Assembly (NCBI GenBank): GCA_002395865.1
Contig: DGVE01000168.1
Coordinates: 1-46,911, forward strand
Direction of reading: 5' to 3'
Origin: Lachnospiraceae bacterium UBA4292
GTDB lineage: Bacteria > Bacillota > Clostridia > Lachnospirales > Lachnospiraceae
Length of the DNA: 46,911 bases
Shown here: positions 34,490 through 43,341 of the stretch, one piece after another
Layout of the letters: each line of letters opens with the position of its first letter
Numbering within the stretch: position 1 is the first letter of the stretch
Position numbers and translations under genes: made by a program
The notes under the pieces: generated by a model
The model's database searches: none
What the model was told of the DNA's origin: nothing
What the model saw: only the letters and a program-made list of their open reading frames with translations

Positions 34490-35839
34490 ATGAGGAGTAA
34501 TAAAGTTGGGGAACGCAACATGATAGGAACTAAAATGAGTAAAAAACGGATAATAAAAAATATATCCATTGCTTTCCTCATATTGTATTGTTTCTATAGC
34601 TATGGATTACAACCTTTCTTTGTATGGAAGACTTTTGCTAATGGATTATTTAGCAGTATTGGTGGCATTCCCGTAAGGTCCTTTATAGGAGTGTTAGTCG
34701 TAGTTATAGGGTTGTTTTCGTTTATTAAAAGAATAGACAAGGAGAGATATATTCTTTCAGCGTGGATAGTGTTTTCCGGCGGTTTGATAGTTTTCGCAGG
34801 AGGGATTAATCACATTTTATCATTTGAATTCCTTTTGTTTTTAGCGCCTGCTATGTTTATTATGATGAATGATGATATTCAGATTGACGGATATAAGGTC
34901 TTCTATAATGTATTTGTTTTCTCCTTAATAATACCTATGATAATATATATATTGGTTCATGTTGGAGCTAATATTCCTTATCAAGTGCTGGAATCTCCAG
35001 AAACGATAAAAACATACAATGGAATCTATTATAAACTGTATCCACTTGCAGTTCAATGGAATCATAATTGGAATCCTCTTTATTATGGACTTAGATTTTG
35101 TGGCATATATAATGAACCTGGAGTTGTTGGAACATTTTCGGCTCTTTTTCTTTGCGTAGAGCGTTATAAATTGAAAGGTAATTGGAAGAACATAGTATTA
35201 TTTATCGCCGGGATTATTAGTTTTTCACTAGCGTTTTATTTGATGACAATAATATATTTCTGCGTAAGGGCTATTAGCGTAAAGCCGCAAAGACTATTTA
35301 TTTTGCTTGCGATTATTGTTGCGTATTTTGCTTTTACTAATATTGAGATCTCTAACCCGAGCATTCAGAGGTTTCAAAAAAGGATACAAATAACTAGTGA
35401 AGGAATAGGAGGAGATAATAGGACAAATGAAGATTATAATGCTTTATTTAAAGCAGGAATGCGCGCATCGGCTAGTAGATTGTTATTTGGATATGGAGTA
35501 AGTGCAATTGAAGATGAATTAGAGGCGAATAATATTGATGCAAGTACATATAAAAATCTAATATACGATTATGGGGTTATCGGATTTGTTGGGCAGATAG
35601 TGTGGATCCTTTTCTTCGCGTACCATTCAATATACAAGAGGAATAAAAGAGATTCTATTTTTATTCTTTCATTTATTGTGGTTTTTTTGATTAATTTGTA
35701 TCAAAGACCATTTATATATTCTATTTGCTATTATCTAATACTTGTCGGTGGTCTAAAGTCGGCAACAAAAAAGAATCAGACTGTATGGAGGAGTTTTTAT
35801 GCAAGTAATAAAATATGTTTTTCAACCGCACGGAGATGA
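34490..35839 (+). CDS. O-antigen/capsule polymerase-like membrane protein
   Basis: The 449-residue protein has about ten membrane helices and a large outer loop (about residues 150-215) ending in RFCGIYNEPGVVGTFSALFL, a pattern of Wzy-type polymerases and ligases. LFGYGVSAIEDEL after the last loop is also common in this family. It would join lipid-linked repeat units outside the membrane. The exact start is unsure: ATG codons at 34490, 34520 and 34535 are in frame. The C-terminal 13 codons overlap the next gene by 41 bases, which suggests tight coupling. Confidence 0.8.
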   Translation: MRSNKVGERNMIGTKMSKKRIIKNISIAFLILYCFYSYGLQPFFVWKTFANGLFSSIGGIPVRSFIGVLVVVIGLFSFIKRIDKERYILSAWIVFSGGLIVFAGGINHILSFEFLLFLAPAMFIMMNDDIQIDGYKVFYNVFVFSLIIPMIIYILVHVGANIPYQVLESPETIKTYNGIYYKLYPLAVQWNHNWNPLYYGLRFCGIYNEPGVVGTFSALFLCVERYKLKGNWKNIVLFIAGIISFSLAFYLMTIIYFCVRAISVKPQRLFILLAIIVAYFAFTNIEISNPSIQRFQKRIQITSEGIGGDNRTNEDYNALFKAGMRASASRLLFGYGVSAIEDELEANNIDASTYKNLIYDYGVIGFVGQIVWILFFAYHSIYKRNKRDSIFILSFIVVFLINLYQRPFIYSICYYLILVGGLKSATKKNQTVWRSFYASNKICFSTARR

Positions 35840-36227
35840 TCGGGGACAGTTGGTTGCACTTGAAGAGTTTAAAGACATTCCGTTCAGAATTAAGCGGGTT
35901 TACTATATGTATGATACGGGAGAAGGGGTAGTTCGTGGCTATCATGCACACAAATCTCTGCAGCAGATACTTGTGTGCATACATGGGTCATGTAAGATAA
36001 GACTTGATAATGGGAAAGAGAAAAAGGTTATTCCATTAGAAAAACCCTATGAGGGACTTTATGTGTCAAATTCCATGTGGAGAGAAATGTTTGATTTTAG
36101 CCCCGATGCAGTTCTTATGGTTTTGGCCTCTGAACTTTATGATGAGGCGGATTATATAAGAAATTATGATGAATTTCTAGAGTATGTGAAAAATTGCGGT
36201 GATACTGAGCCCGCTGAAGAGGTGTGA
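35799..36227 (+). CDS. FdtA-like dTDP-4-oxo-6-deoxyglucose 3,4-ketoisomerase
   Basis: At 142 residues this is a single cupin domain. Landmarks are [16 protein letters not shown], the [20 protein letters not shown] region with active-site histidines, IRLDNG and [20 protein letters not shown]. Such enzymes move the keto group of dTDP-4-keto-6-deoxyglucose from C4 to C3. The DegT aminotransferase gene directly downstream would then form a 3-amino sugar (Fuc3N or Qui3N type). It starts after TGGAGGAG, inside the end of the polymerase gene. The genes for the dTDP-sugar precursor (RmlA/RmlB) are not in the window. Confidence 0.88.
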   Translation: MQVIKYVFQPHGDDRGQLVALEEFKDIPFRIKRVYYMYDTGEGVVRGYHAHKSLQQILVCIHGSCKIRLDNGKEKKVIPLEKPYEGLYVSNSMWREMFDFSPDAVLMVLASELYDEADYIRNYDEFLEYVKNCGDTEPAEEV

Positions 36228-36228
36228 A

Positions 36229-37332
36229 ATGAAGATTCCTTTTGTTAGCTTTATTCCAATGGAGAGAGAACTGGGTGATGAACTTGAAAGCGCATTCGGA
36301 CGAGTGTTAAGAGCTTCTTGGTATATTGATGGGAAAGAAGATGCGGCTTTTGAGAAAGCGTTTGCAGAGTATACGGGCACGAATTATTGTATAGGAGTTG
36401 GGAATGGTCTTGATGCCTTGATGCTTAGCCTCAAGGCGTTGGGTATAGGTAAAGGTGATGAGGTAATAGTTCCTTCGAATACTTATATTGCCACGGCCTT
36501 GGCAGTAACATATGTTGGAGCGACTCCCGTATTTGTAGAGCCGAGGATTGAGACGTTTAACATCAATCCAGAACGAATTGAAATGGCAATAACCGAACAT
36601 ACAAAAGCTATCATTCCAGTACATCTCTATGGTCAAGCCTGTGAAATGGATCCAATCAAGAGTATTGCCGAGAAGCATAATTTGAAGATAATTGAGGATT
36701 GTGCACAGGCACATGGAGCAACATATAAGGGACAGAAGGTTGGTACCTTTGGAGAAGCTGCAGGTTTCTCTTTCTATCCGGGCAAGAATCTGGGAGCGCT
36801 TGGCGATGCTGGAGCGGTGGTGACGAATGATAATGAGTTGGCAAAAAGGATTAGAGCCCTAGGAAACTATGGATCCGATTATAAATATCATCATATTTAT
36901 AAAGGGAATAATAGTCGACTTGATGAATTGCAGGCGGCATTCCTTACTATAAAGCTATCCAATTTGGATAGAATGAATGCGGAGAGAAGAAGAATAGCGG
37001 ATATGTATTTGGCAGGGATTAGAAATCCTAAAGTGATGCTACCGGTGATTATGGATGATATGGTTCCTGTTTGGCATATCTTTGGGGTTCGTTGCACACA
37101 GAGAGATGCTTTAGAGAAGCATCTTAATAAGGCTGGCATTGGCACGAATAAACACTATCCGATTCCGATGCATTTGCAGGAGTGTTACAGGGACTTGGGC
37201 TTCAAAGAAGGCGATTATCCAATCGCTGAAGAGATTAGTAAGACTGAACTCAGTATTCCAATGTATTATGGAATGACAGATGAGGAAATTAGTTATGTGA
37301 TTGACACTATAAATAGTTTCACTTACTCATAA
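36229..37332 (+). CDS. DegT/DnrJ/EryC1 aminotransferase (FdtB-like)
   Basis: This 367-residue PLP enzyme has the family pattern: [20 protein letters not shown], the substrate loop [12 protein letters not shown], the aspartate motif [10 protein letters not shown], the PLP lysine K186 in [16 protein letters not shown], and the C-terminal [15 protein letters not shown]. Placed right after the FdtA-like isomerase it most likely makes dTDP-3-amino-3,6-dideoxyhexose. The start ATG 36229 is preceded by GAAGAGGTGTGA; an upstream TTG-type start at 36199 would overlap the isomerase gene more. Confidence 0.92.
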   Translation: MKIPFVSFIPMERELGDELESAFGRVLRASWYIDGKEDAAFEKAFAEYTGTNYCIGVGNGLDALMLSLKALGIGKGDEVIVPSNTYIATALAVTYVGATPVFVEPRIETFNINPERIEMAITEHTKAIIPVHLYGQACEMDPIKSIAEKHNLKIIEDCAQAHGATYKGQKVGTFGEAAGFSFYPGKNLGALGDAGAVVTNDNELAKRIRALGNYGSDYKYHHIYKGNNSRLDELQAAFLTIKLSNLDRMNAERRRIADMYLAGIRNPKVMLPVIMDDMVPVWHIFGVRCTQRDALEKHLNKAGIGTNKHYPIPMHLQECYRDLGFKEGDYPIAEEISKTELSIPMYYGMTDEEISYVIDTINSFTYS

Positions 37333-37350
37333 TTTGCCTGGAGGCAGCTG

Positions 37351-38781
37351 ATGAATAAACTAAAACTATTTATAGAGAACTTTCTTGTATATGGTCTGGG
37401 GGGGATAATAAGCAAATTAATACCGCTGATTATGGTTCCGATAGTGACTCGGATAATGCCAAATACAGATTACTATGGTATTAGTGATATGTCGAATACT
37501 GTAATTCAATTTGGTAGCGCCATGGCGGTTATGGGGATGTACGATGCAATGTATCGTTTGTTTTTTGAACAAGATGAGGAAGAATATAAGAGAACGGTAT
37601 GTTCAACGGCATTAGTATTCACGTGCTTTACATCTGTTGTCGTTTTTTTTCTAATGATTATTGCGAAGGATTATATCGCACAATACTGCTTTAGCGATAG
37701 ACAATATGCTTATGTAGTATACCTTTCAGCGATGGCTACATTGGTAGGAGCAACAAATAGTATTATCTCCGCGCCAACAAGAATGCAGAACAAGAGAAAA
37801 GTGTTCTTGATTACTAATACAGTTAGTCCGTTGCTTTCTTATTCGATTTCTATACCGTTACTTCTTGCTGGTCATTATATAATTGCATTACCACTGGCAG
37901 GGGTAATCTCTGGTGTTACCATGGAAGTGTCTTTCGGAGTGATGAATCGAAATTGGTTTCAGTCGAGGTTGTTTGACAAGAAACTTCTTAGGCAACTATT
38001 AGTTATCGCTATACCGCTTCTTCCGAACTTCTTGATTTATTGGGTTTTTAACTCATGCGACAAGCTGATGATAACGAATATGATAGGGATTGGAGCAGCA
38101 GGAATATACTCGGTTAGTTCAAAGCTTGGTCATGCAAGTCAGTTGATTTACATCGCATTTGCGGGTGGATGGCAGTTTTTCGCTTTTTCAACCATGAAAG
38201 AAGAAAATCAAGTTAAAGCAAATTCAAGAATATTTGAGTATCTTGGAGTGATATCATTCATTGCAACAAGTTTTGTATGTGCGTGGAGCTTTGGACTTTT
38301 CAAGGTGCTTTTTAAGCAGGATTATTTAAGCGGCTATATTTCTGCCCCTTATCTTTTTCTAGCCCCCCTATTGCAGATGCTTTTCCAGGTTGCTGCAAAC
38401 CAATTCATCGTAGTTAAAAAAACTTGGCCCAATTTATTTATTCTGATGTCTGGAGCTTTGATTAACATTGGTATCAATTATATTTTGATTCCGATTATCG
38501 GCATTGAAGGCGCTTCTTTAGCGACACTAATGGGATATGTCGTTTCGGATATTATTTGTGTGATTGTTCTTTGTCGGATGAAGCTGATGATGGTTTCAAG
38601 AAGGTTTATTATTGCTGCTTTAGTTATGGCAATATTTATGATTGCTTGGAGATCATTTTTTAATGATATGCTTCTTTTGGGGACGATAGTAGCAGTAGTT
38701 TTATCATTATTTATAGGCTTTCTATACAGAGATGAGCTCAAGGAATTATTCAGCATAGTTAATAATAGAAAGGTGAAGTAA
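37351..38781 (+). CDS. Wzx-type oligosaccharide flippase
   Basis: The 476-residue protein has about 12-14 membrane helices. Its start (FLVYGLGGIISKLIPLIMVP) and the TRIMPNTDYYGISDMSN segment are typical of the polysaccharide-export/MOP flippases. It would move the undecaprenyl-linked repeat unit across the membrane for the polymerase at 34490. The start follows CTGGAGGCAGCTG. The next gene begins three bases after its stop codon. Confidence 0.92.
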   Translation: MNKLKLFIENFLVYGLGGIISKLIPLIMVPIVTRIMPNTDYYGISDMSNTVIQFGSAMAVMGMYDAMYRLFFEQDEEEYKRTVCSTALVFTCFTSVVVFFLMIIAKDYIAQYCFSDRQYAYVVYLSAMATLVGATNSIISAPTRMQNKRKVFLITNTVSPLLSYSISIPLLLAGHYIIALPLAGVISGVTMEVSFGVMNRNWFQSRLFDKKLLRQLLVIAIPLLPNFLIYWVFNSCDKLMITNMIGIGAAGIYSVSSKLGHASQLIYIAFAGGWQFFAFSTMKEENQVKANSRIFEYLGVISFIATSFVCAWSFGLFKVLFKQDYLSGYISAPYLFLAPLLQMLFQVAANQFIVVKKTWPNLFILMSGALINIGINYILIPIIGIEGASLATLMGYVVSDIICVIVLCRMKLMMVSRRFIIAALVMAIFMIAWRSFFNDMLLLGTIVAVVLSLFIGFLYRDELKELFSIVNNRKVK

Positions 38782-38783
38782 TA

Positions 38784-39293
38784 ATGCATTTGAGAAAGTT
38801 AGACCAGAAAGATGTTCCAAATATGTTGGAATGGATGCACGATCCTTCGGTTGTGAAGAACCTTCAGACAAACTTTGGAAAGAAAAGTGCTTCGGATTGT
38901 GAAACATTCATTACCAATAGCAAAAATGATGATTGCAATCTACACATGGCCATAGTAAATGATTCTGACGAATATATGGGAACAGTTAGTCTTAAGAATA
39001 TTGAAAACAGCAAAGCGGAATTTGCTATTACGGTTCGATCGTGTGCTATGGGAAAAGGCTATGCTAAGCTTGCCATGGAAGAAATAATAAACATAGGATT
39101 TGACAAGAAGAATCTATCATACATTTATTGGTGCGTATCTCCCGAAAATAAAAGAGCGGTGAGATTTTATGATAAAAATAATTATAAAAGAGTATCCCCG
39201 GATACACTAAGTATTAAGGGGTATAGCGAAGAACAGATACATGACTATTATTGGTATCTTATTACAAGAGAAGAAAGAAGCGGTTTAGTCTAA
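38784..39293 (+). CDS. GNAT acetyltransferase (RimJ/RimL-like)
   Basis: The 169-residue protein has the GNAT order: HLRKLDQKDVPNMLEWMHDP, a strand FAITVRSCAMGKGYAKLAME with the acetyl-CoA loop, and YWCVSPENKRAVRFYDKNNY near the end. In this setting it is a good candidate for N-acetylating the 3-amino sugar made by the two genes upstream, in place of the hexapeptide-repeat acetyltransferase usually found with FdtA/FdtB. That assignment is inferred from position. It starts three bases after the flippase stop. Confidence 0.82.
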   Translation: MHLRKLDQKDVPNMLEWMHDPSVVKNLQTNFGKKSASDCETFITNSKNDDCNLHMAIVNDSDEYMGTVSLKNIENSKAEFAITVRSCAMGKGYAKLAMEEIINIGFDKKNLSYIYWCVSPENKRAVRFYDKNNYKRVSPDTLSIKGYSEEQIHDYYWYLITREERSGLV

Positions 39294-39342
39294 CGCCCCG
39301 AATCTTATAATAGAACACACAGCTTATTCTTTGGAGATGTGC

Positions 39343-39369
39343 TTGAATAGATAAAAACAATTCTATAAT
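39343..39369 (+). promoter_or_regulatory. Possible internal promoter before the activase gene
   Basis: TTGAAT (39343-39348) and TATAAT (39364-39369) are spaced by 15 bases, a little short. Another TATAAT at 39306-39311 has a weak TTTAGT 16 bases upstream. Either could give the activase separate expression. Confidence 0.35.
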
Positions 39370-39384
39370 AGATGCGGTAATTAT

Positions 39385-40233
39385 ATGGAAAAGAATAAAA
39401 TACTTCTGACAAACATCCAACATTTTTCTCTACATGACGGACCCGGTATTCGTACTACGGTTTTTCTTAAGGGGTGTTCCTTACGCTGTCCATGGTGTAG
39501 TAATCCAGAGAACCTTGACTTTCACCTTCAGGAGTATGTAAAAAATGGGGTAAGGGGTATTTATGGAAGATACTACAATGCGGAGGAGCTAATTAAGGAG
39601 TGTTCAAAAGATAAAATCTTCTATGATGGGAAACTCAACAATCCAGAGTGCTGGTCCATTGATACTGCTGATAAAATAAGCTTACTACCTGGAGGAGTTA
39701 CCTTTTCGGGTGGTGAGGCTTTGCTACAAATAGAGGCTTTAACCCCAGTGATAAAAAGACTACATGAAATTGATGTTCACATAGTTGTTGAAACAAGCTT
39801 ATTTGTTCCAGAGCCAAATGTTACTCAAGCGCTCAAACTTATTGATTTCTTCTATATTGATATGAAGATATTAGACCCGGAAAAATGTAAAAATATCGAA
39901 CGTGGAAATATAGATGTTTATCTATATAATCTCAATAAGGTTTTAGCTTGGACGGATGAGAATAATTTTCACAAGCCGGTTGTAATTAGAATTCCTGTGA
40001 TTGGTAATAGAACCGATGGTACAGAAAACAGAAAAGCGGTGCATGAGCTGATAAACCAATATCGGAATAGCATATTAAAAATTGAATTGATTAAAGAACA
40101 CAATCTAGCAGAAATGAAATATAGGTCTTTGGATATGCAAATGGAGTATTATGGGATTGATGATAGTGTTATGGACAATTATAGAAGAGAGTTAATAGAC
40201 CTCAATATTCCGATAGAAGTGTGTAGGATATAA
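39385..40233 (+). CDS. Glycyl-radical enzyme activase (radical SAM)
   Basis: The 282-residue protein is a radical SAM activase. It starts with LTNIQHFSLHDGPGIRTTVF, followed by the cluster motif C31-x3-C35-x2-C38 in GCSLRCPWCSN, the SAM contact GGVTFSGGEALLQ, and the later ETS, FYIDMK and VIRIPVIG strands. It would place the radical on G644 of the enzyme at 26926, the only glycyl-radical protein in the window. Most activases of non-formate-lyase enzymes carry an extra ferredoxin insert with eight cysteines after the radical SAM motif. Here that region has only two cysteines, more like the pyruvate formate-lyase activase. The gene lies over 10 kb from its partner. Confidence 0.92.
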   Translation: MEKNKILLTNIQHFSLHDGPGIRTTVFLKGCSLRCPWCSNPENLDFHLQEYVKNGVRGIYGRYYNAEELIKECSKDKIFYDGKLNNPECWSIDTADKISLLPGGVTFSGGEALLQIEALTPVIKRLHEIDVHIVVETSLFVPEPNVTQALKLIDFFYIDMKILDPEKCKNIERGNIDVYLYNLNKVLAWTDENNFHKPVVIRIPVIGNRTDGTENRKAVHELINQYRNSILKIELIKEHNLAEMKYRSLDMQMEYYGIDDSVMDNYRRELIDLNIPIEVCRI

Positions 40234-40262
40234 ATGTTACAAATGAAGCGCTTACACATATA

Positions 40263-42206
40263 ATGAAACCAGGAGGCATCGAACACCTCATGAACATCAA
40301 CACCGGAATGCACGTCGCGGCGGCGGCGCTGTGTCTGACAAGCATAATATTCAGAAGAGTCAAGAAGATGAGGCCCGGGAGGGATCATCTGATCATGACG
40401 CTGATACTGTGGAATCTGCTCATCACGGGGGCGATCTCCGCGGTGAAGGAGTGGGTCATCTATTATGACATGCCGCAGCGGCTGCTCATCTGCGAGGCTC
40501 AATCATATTTGTATTTTATCCTTCACAACCTGCTGGCGCCGGGCTTTGCCTTGTACATCATGTATGTAAATGGCGCGGCGAAGAACAGGAGCAGGAGATA
40601 CTATGTCCTTTTCTGGGTTCCGACGATGGTCGTGGAGATCATGTCGGTGACCAATCCGCTGCTGGGACTGGTCTACAGCTATGACGAGAGCGGGGAGTAT
40701 CACCGCGCGACGGGCATGATCGTTCTGTATGCCGTGGCGGCGGCCTATTTCCTGTACACTGCGTACACGATGGTTCGGACGTGGAAGATATTAAGGAACC
40801 GGTATATGAACGGCTTCCAGATATATCTTTTCATAATATTTGCGGGCGTCGTGGTGCAGGCGTTGTTCCCGGAGATCCAGCTCGAGGTCGTATGCGATGT
40901 GTTCGCGGCCGTGGGCATGATGCTTGCTTTTGACTGCAATGACGGTCTTGTGGATGCCAGAACCGGCCTCGCAAACCGCGCGAAATATGATATAAATGTA
41001 AGACTCTACGAAAACTACCATTACCGGTATAATGTAATAAATGTGAAGCTTCTGAACCTCTCATATTTCGAGAAGCTGATGACGCCTGAGCTGTATGACA
41101 GGCTCGTGACATCGCTGGCCGAGGAGTTCATCGCGGTAAGGGACGGCGCGGAGCTGTACCGCTACAGCAAGAACACATTTATCATGCTGAAGGCGGACAG
41201 GGCGAAGGCGGAGAAGACGGTGGACGCGCTGGAGGATTATCTGTCGAGGACCAGATACATAAAGGAATACAAGGTGAACCTGAAGGCGCTCATATGCCTT
41301 GCCAAGGTTCCGGATGATATAGAGAGCGCGGATTCGCATATGCAGCTTGCGGAGTACCAGCCCGCGAGCACAAACAGGCAGGTGACGGTCTTAAAGAGCA
41401 AGGGGCTCGAGTTCATAAAGCGCGATGTTCAGGTGGCTGCTGCGGTACACAAGGCTGTTCGTGACAGGTCATTTGCCGTGCATTACCAGCCGATAGTGGA
41501 CAGCTCGAAGAACAAGATAATCAGCTGTGAGGCTCTTTGCAGGCTTTACGACGACGATCTGGGTAATGTATCCCCGGGAGAGTTCATACCCGTAGCCGAG
41601 AAGAACGGCAACATCATCGAGATCGGCTACATCGTCTTTGAAAATGTCTGCCGTGACATAAGCGAACGCGAGCTGTGGAATCTGGGCATCGAGTATGTTG
41701 AGGTCAATCTGTCGCTCTATCAGCTGATGTCGAAGGACCTCACGAAGAGGCTGTGTGAGATCGCGGACCGCTATGGGGTTCCGACCTCCATGATCAATCT
41801 GGAACTGACCGAGAGCGCCTCTGCCAATGAGGTGCCGGACTTCTCGGACGTTATACTTCAGCTGATGAAGGAGGGATTCTCCTTCTCACTCGACGACTAC
41901 GGCACGGCCTACTCGAATATCGTGCGCGCCGCATCGGTGGCCTACCGCAACATCAAGATCGATTCGTCGATACTGTGGGCGGCGGACGGTGACTCGAACT
42001 TAAAGAAGATACTGATCTCCACGATCAGGACCTTCCGCAATCTGGGCACTAATGTGGTACAGGAGGGCGTGGAGACGCGGGCACAGCTCGACACTGTGAC
42101 GGGAGCCGGCGCGAACATGATCCAGGGCTACTATTATTCGAAACCGCTGCCTCTGCGCGAGTTCGCGCAGTTCGTGCATGACTTCAACGGCAGGGCGGAT
42201 TCTTGA
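40263..42206 (+). CDS. Membrane cyclic-di-GMP phosphodiesterase (degenerate GGDEF, intact EAL)
   Basis: The 647-residue protein has about seven membrane helices (residues 10-225), then a GGDEF-like domain that begins DARTGLANRAKYDINV but has YRYSKNTFIM at the active-site loop, so it cannot make c-di-GMP. The C-terminal EAL domain (about 400-640) is complete: E423-A-L, VNLSLYQ, LELTES, LDDYGTAYS, IKIDSS, VQEGVET and QGYYYSKP. It should degrade c-di-GMP and so affect attachment or matrix production. It lies just after the polysaccharide island, where GC-rich sequence resumes. The start could also be ATG 40290; AGGAGG at 40271 is 13 bases from it. Confidence 0.88.
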   Translation: MKPGGIEHLMNINTGMHVAAAALCLTSIIFRRVKKMRPGRDHLIMTLILWNLLITGAISAVKEWVIYYDMPQRLLICEAQSYLYFILHNLLAPGFALYIMYVNGAAKNRSRRYYVLFWVPTMVVEIMSVTNPLLGLVYSYDESGEYHRATGMIVLYAVAAAYFLYTAYTMVRTWKILRNRYMNGFQIYLFIIFAGVVVQALFPEIQLEVVCDVFAAVGMMLAFDCNDGLVDARTGLANRAKYDINVRLYENYHYRYNVINVKLLNLSYFEKLMTPELYDRLVTSLAEEFIAVRDGAELYRYSKNTFIMLKADRAKAEKTVDALEDYLSRTRYIKEYKVNLKALICLAKVPDDIESADSHMQLAEYQPASTNRQVTVLKSKGLEFIKRDVQVAAAVHKAVRDRSFAVHYQPIVDSSKNKIISCEALCRLYDDDLGNVSPGEFIPVAEKNGNIIEIGYIVFENVCRDISERELWNLGIEYVEVNLSLYQLMSKDLTKRLCEIADRYGVPTSMINLELTESASANEVPDFSDVILQLMKEGFSFSLDDYGTAYSNIVRAASVAYRNIKIDSSILWAADGDSNLKKILISTIRTFRNLGTNVVQEGVETRAQLDTVTGAGANMIQGYYYSKPLPLREFAQFVHDFNGRADS

Positions 42207-42243
42207 TCCCCGCGGCTGTTTCAAAAACCACGCGGCTGCCGTC

Positions 42244-42297
42244 CGATAATTCCTTCGGGCTGCAGAGCACGGGCAATGCACCCCTCAGGAATTATCG
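42244..42297. repeat. Long perfect-armed hairpin upstream of the barnase gene
   Basis: CGATAATTCCT (42244-42254) and AGGAATTATCG (42287-42297) are exact inverted copies. Inside them GGGCTGCA and TGCACCC pair with one bulge. It is not followed by a T-run. Two CGCGGCTG direct repeats lie just before it. Confidence 0.6.
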
Positions 42298-42352
42298 AAC
42301 GACATCCACTGGACTGTGAGGGCTGGGGGCCCGGCAAAAGACTGAAAGAATA

Positions 42353-42979
42353 ATGAACATGAAGAACAGATTTTATTACATACTTCTTCTTACACTTGCA
42401 CTACTCGGCCTGCTGACCGGGTGCGCTCCGAAGCAGGGTGGACAGAATAAGCAGACCGAGGTACCTGTTCAGACGGTCGCGATCATAGATGATGAGACGA
42501 CCGCGGCGCTAACAAAGCCGCAGACGCAGGGTGGCGCGGAGGAGACTGCGCAGTATCAGACCGAGCAGGCAACGGAGACGGTGACGGATGAGCCGACGAA
42601 GGAACCGGCACAGGAGCCGACGACCGCGAAGGCAGCCATCGACGAGAACGGGTCATATACCTCGAAGGAGGAGGTGGCGCTCTACCTTCACACCTACGGA
42701 CATCTTCCGTCGAATTTCATCACTAAAAATGACGCGAAGGCGCTGGGATGGGATTCGTCGAAGGGCAATCTGTGGTCTGTGGCTCCGGGCAAGAGCATCG
42801 GAGGAGACTATTTCGGCAACTATGAGAATCTGCTGCCCAAGAGGAAAGGCAGGAGCTATTACGAGTGCGATATAGATTACGACGGCGGCTACAGGGGCTC
42901 GAAAAGGGTGATCTATTCCAATGACGGACTCGTGTACTACACGGAGGATCACTACAAGACCTTCGAACAGCTCTATTAG
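42353..42979 (+). CDS. Lipoprotein-anchored barnase-type ribonuclease
   Basis: The 208-residue protein starts with a lipoprotein signal (lipobox LTGC, C24), then a Thr/Glu/Gln-rich linker (about 25-95) and a barnase domain (about 98-208). The domain aligns without gaps around the active site: ITKNDAKALGW, SKGNLWSVAPGKSIGGDYF, then E171, R181, R185 and H200. Their spacings equal barnase E73, R83, R87 and H102, and K125 equals K27. So it should be an active guanine-preferring endoribonuclease. Barnase itself is secreted free; here it would be tethered to the outer membrane face. The cognate inhibitor is the next gene, 10 bases on. Confidence 0.9.
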   Translation: MNMKNRFYYILLLTLALLGLLTGCAPKQGGQNKQTEVPVQTVAIIDDETTAALTKPQTQGGAEETAQYQTEQATETVTDEPTKEPAQEPTTAKAAIDENGSYTSKEEVALYLHTYGHLPSNFITKNDAKALGWDSSKGNLWSVAPGKSIGGDYFGNYENLLPKRKGRSYYECDIDYDGGYRGSKRVIYSNDGLVYYTEDHYKTFEQLY

Positions 42980-42989
42980 GAGGCGCGTT

Positions 42990-43289
42990 ATGATCACGAT
43001 GGACAGTGCGGCTTTTACGGACGCGGAGTTTACTCACAAGATCTTTAAGAAGGTTCTGGGCCTTCCGGAGCACTACGGGATGAACCTGGATGCGCTGCAC
43101 GACTGCCTGACGGAGGGAAAGGAGCAGCTTGTGATAACGAACACGGATCATGCGGGCGAGTACTATAAGCTGCTTCGTCCGGTGCTTATTGCTTGCGCGC
43201 AGGAGAACCCAGACTTCATATTTTCGGAGGAGAAAGGCAAAAAGGGCGGCTTTTTTGCCCGGCTGAAGAGATTATTTGGGAAGAAATAA
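42990..43289 (+). CDS. Barstar-family ribonuclease inhibitor
   Basis: The 99-residue protein has the barstar core: KKVLGLPEHYGMNLDALHDC, matching the barnase-binding helix with both aspartates kept (LDALHDCL versus LDALWDCL). A C-terminal basic tail (GKKGGFFARLKRLFGKK) is additional to ordinary barstar. It would bind and block the ribonuclease encoded ten bases upstream in the cytoplasm before export. The start ATG 42990 is preceded by TAGGAGGCGCGTT; upstream in-frame starts lie within the ribonuclease gene and are not used. Confidence 0.9.
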   Translation: MITMDSAAFTDAEFTHKIFKKVLGLPEHYGMNLDALHDCLTEGKEQLVITNTDHAGEYYKLLRPVLIACAQENPDFIFSEEKGKKGGFFARLKRLFGKK

Positions 43290-43298
43290 AGGTGAAAG

Positions 43299-43325
43299 CA
43301 CGTGCTATGGTATGCACGTGTTTTT
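43299..43325 (+). terminator. Terminator after the barstar gene
   Basis: CACGTGC (43299-43305) pairs with GCACGTG (43314-43320) and five T follow, separating the ribonuclease/inhibitor unit from thrS. Confidence 0.72.
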
Positions 43326-43341
43326 ATTTTGGCGAATACGA

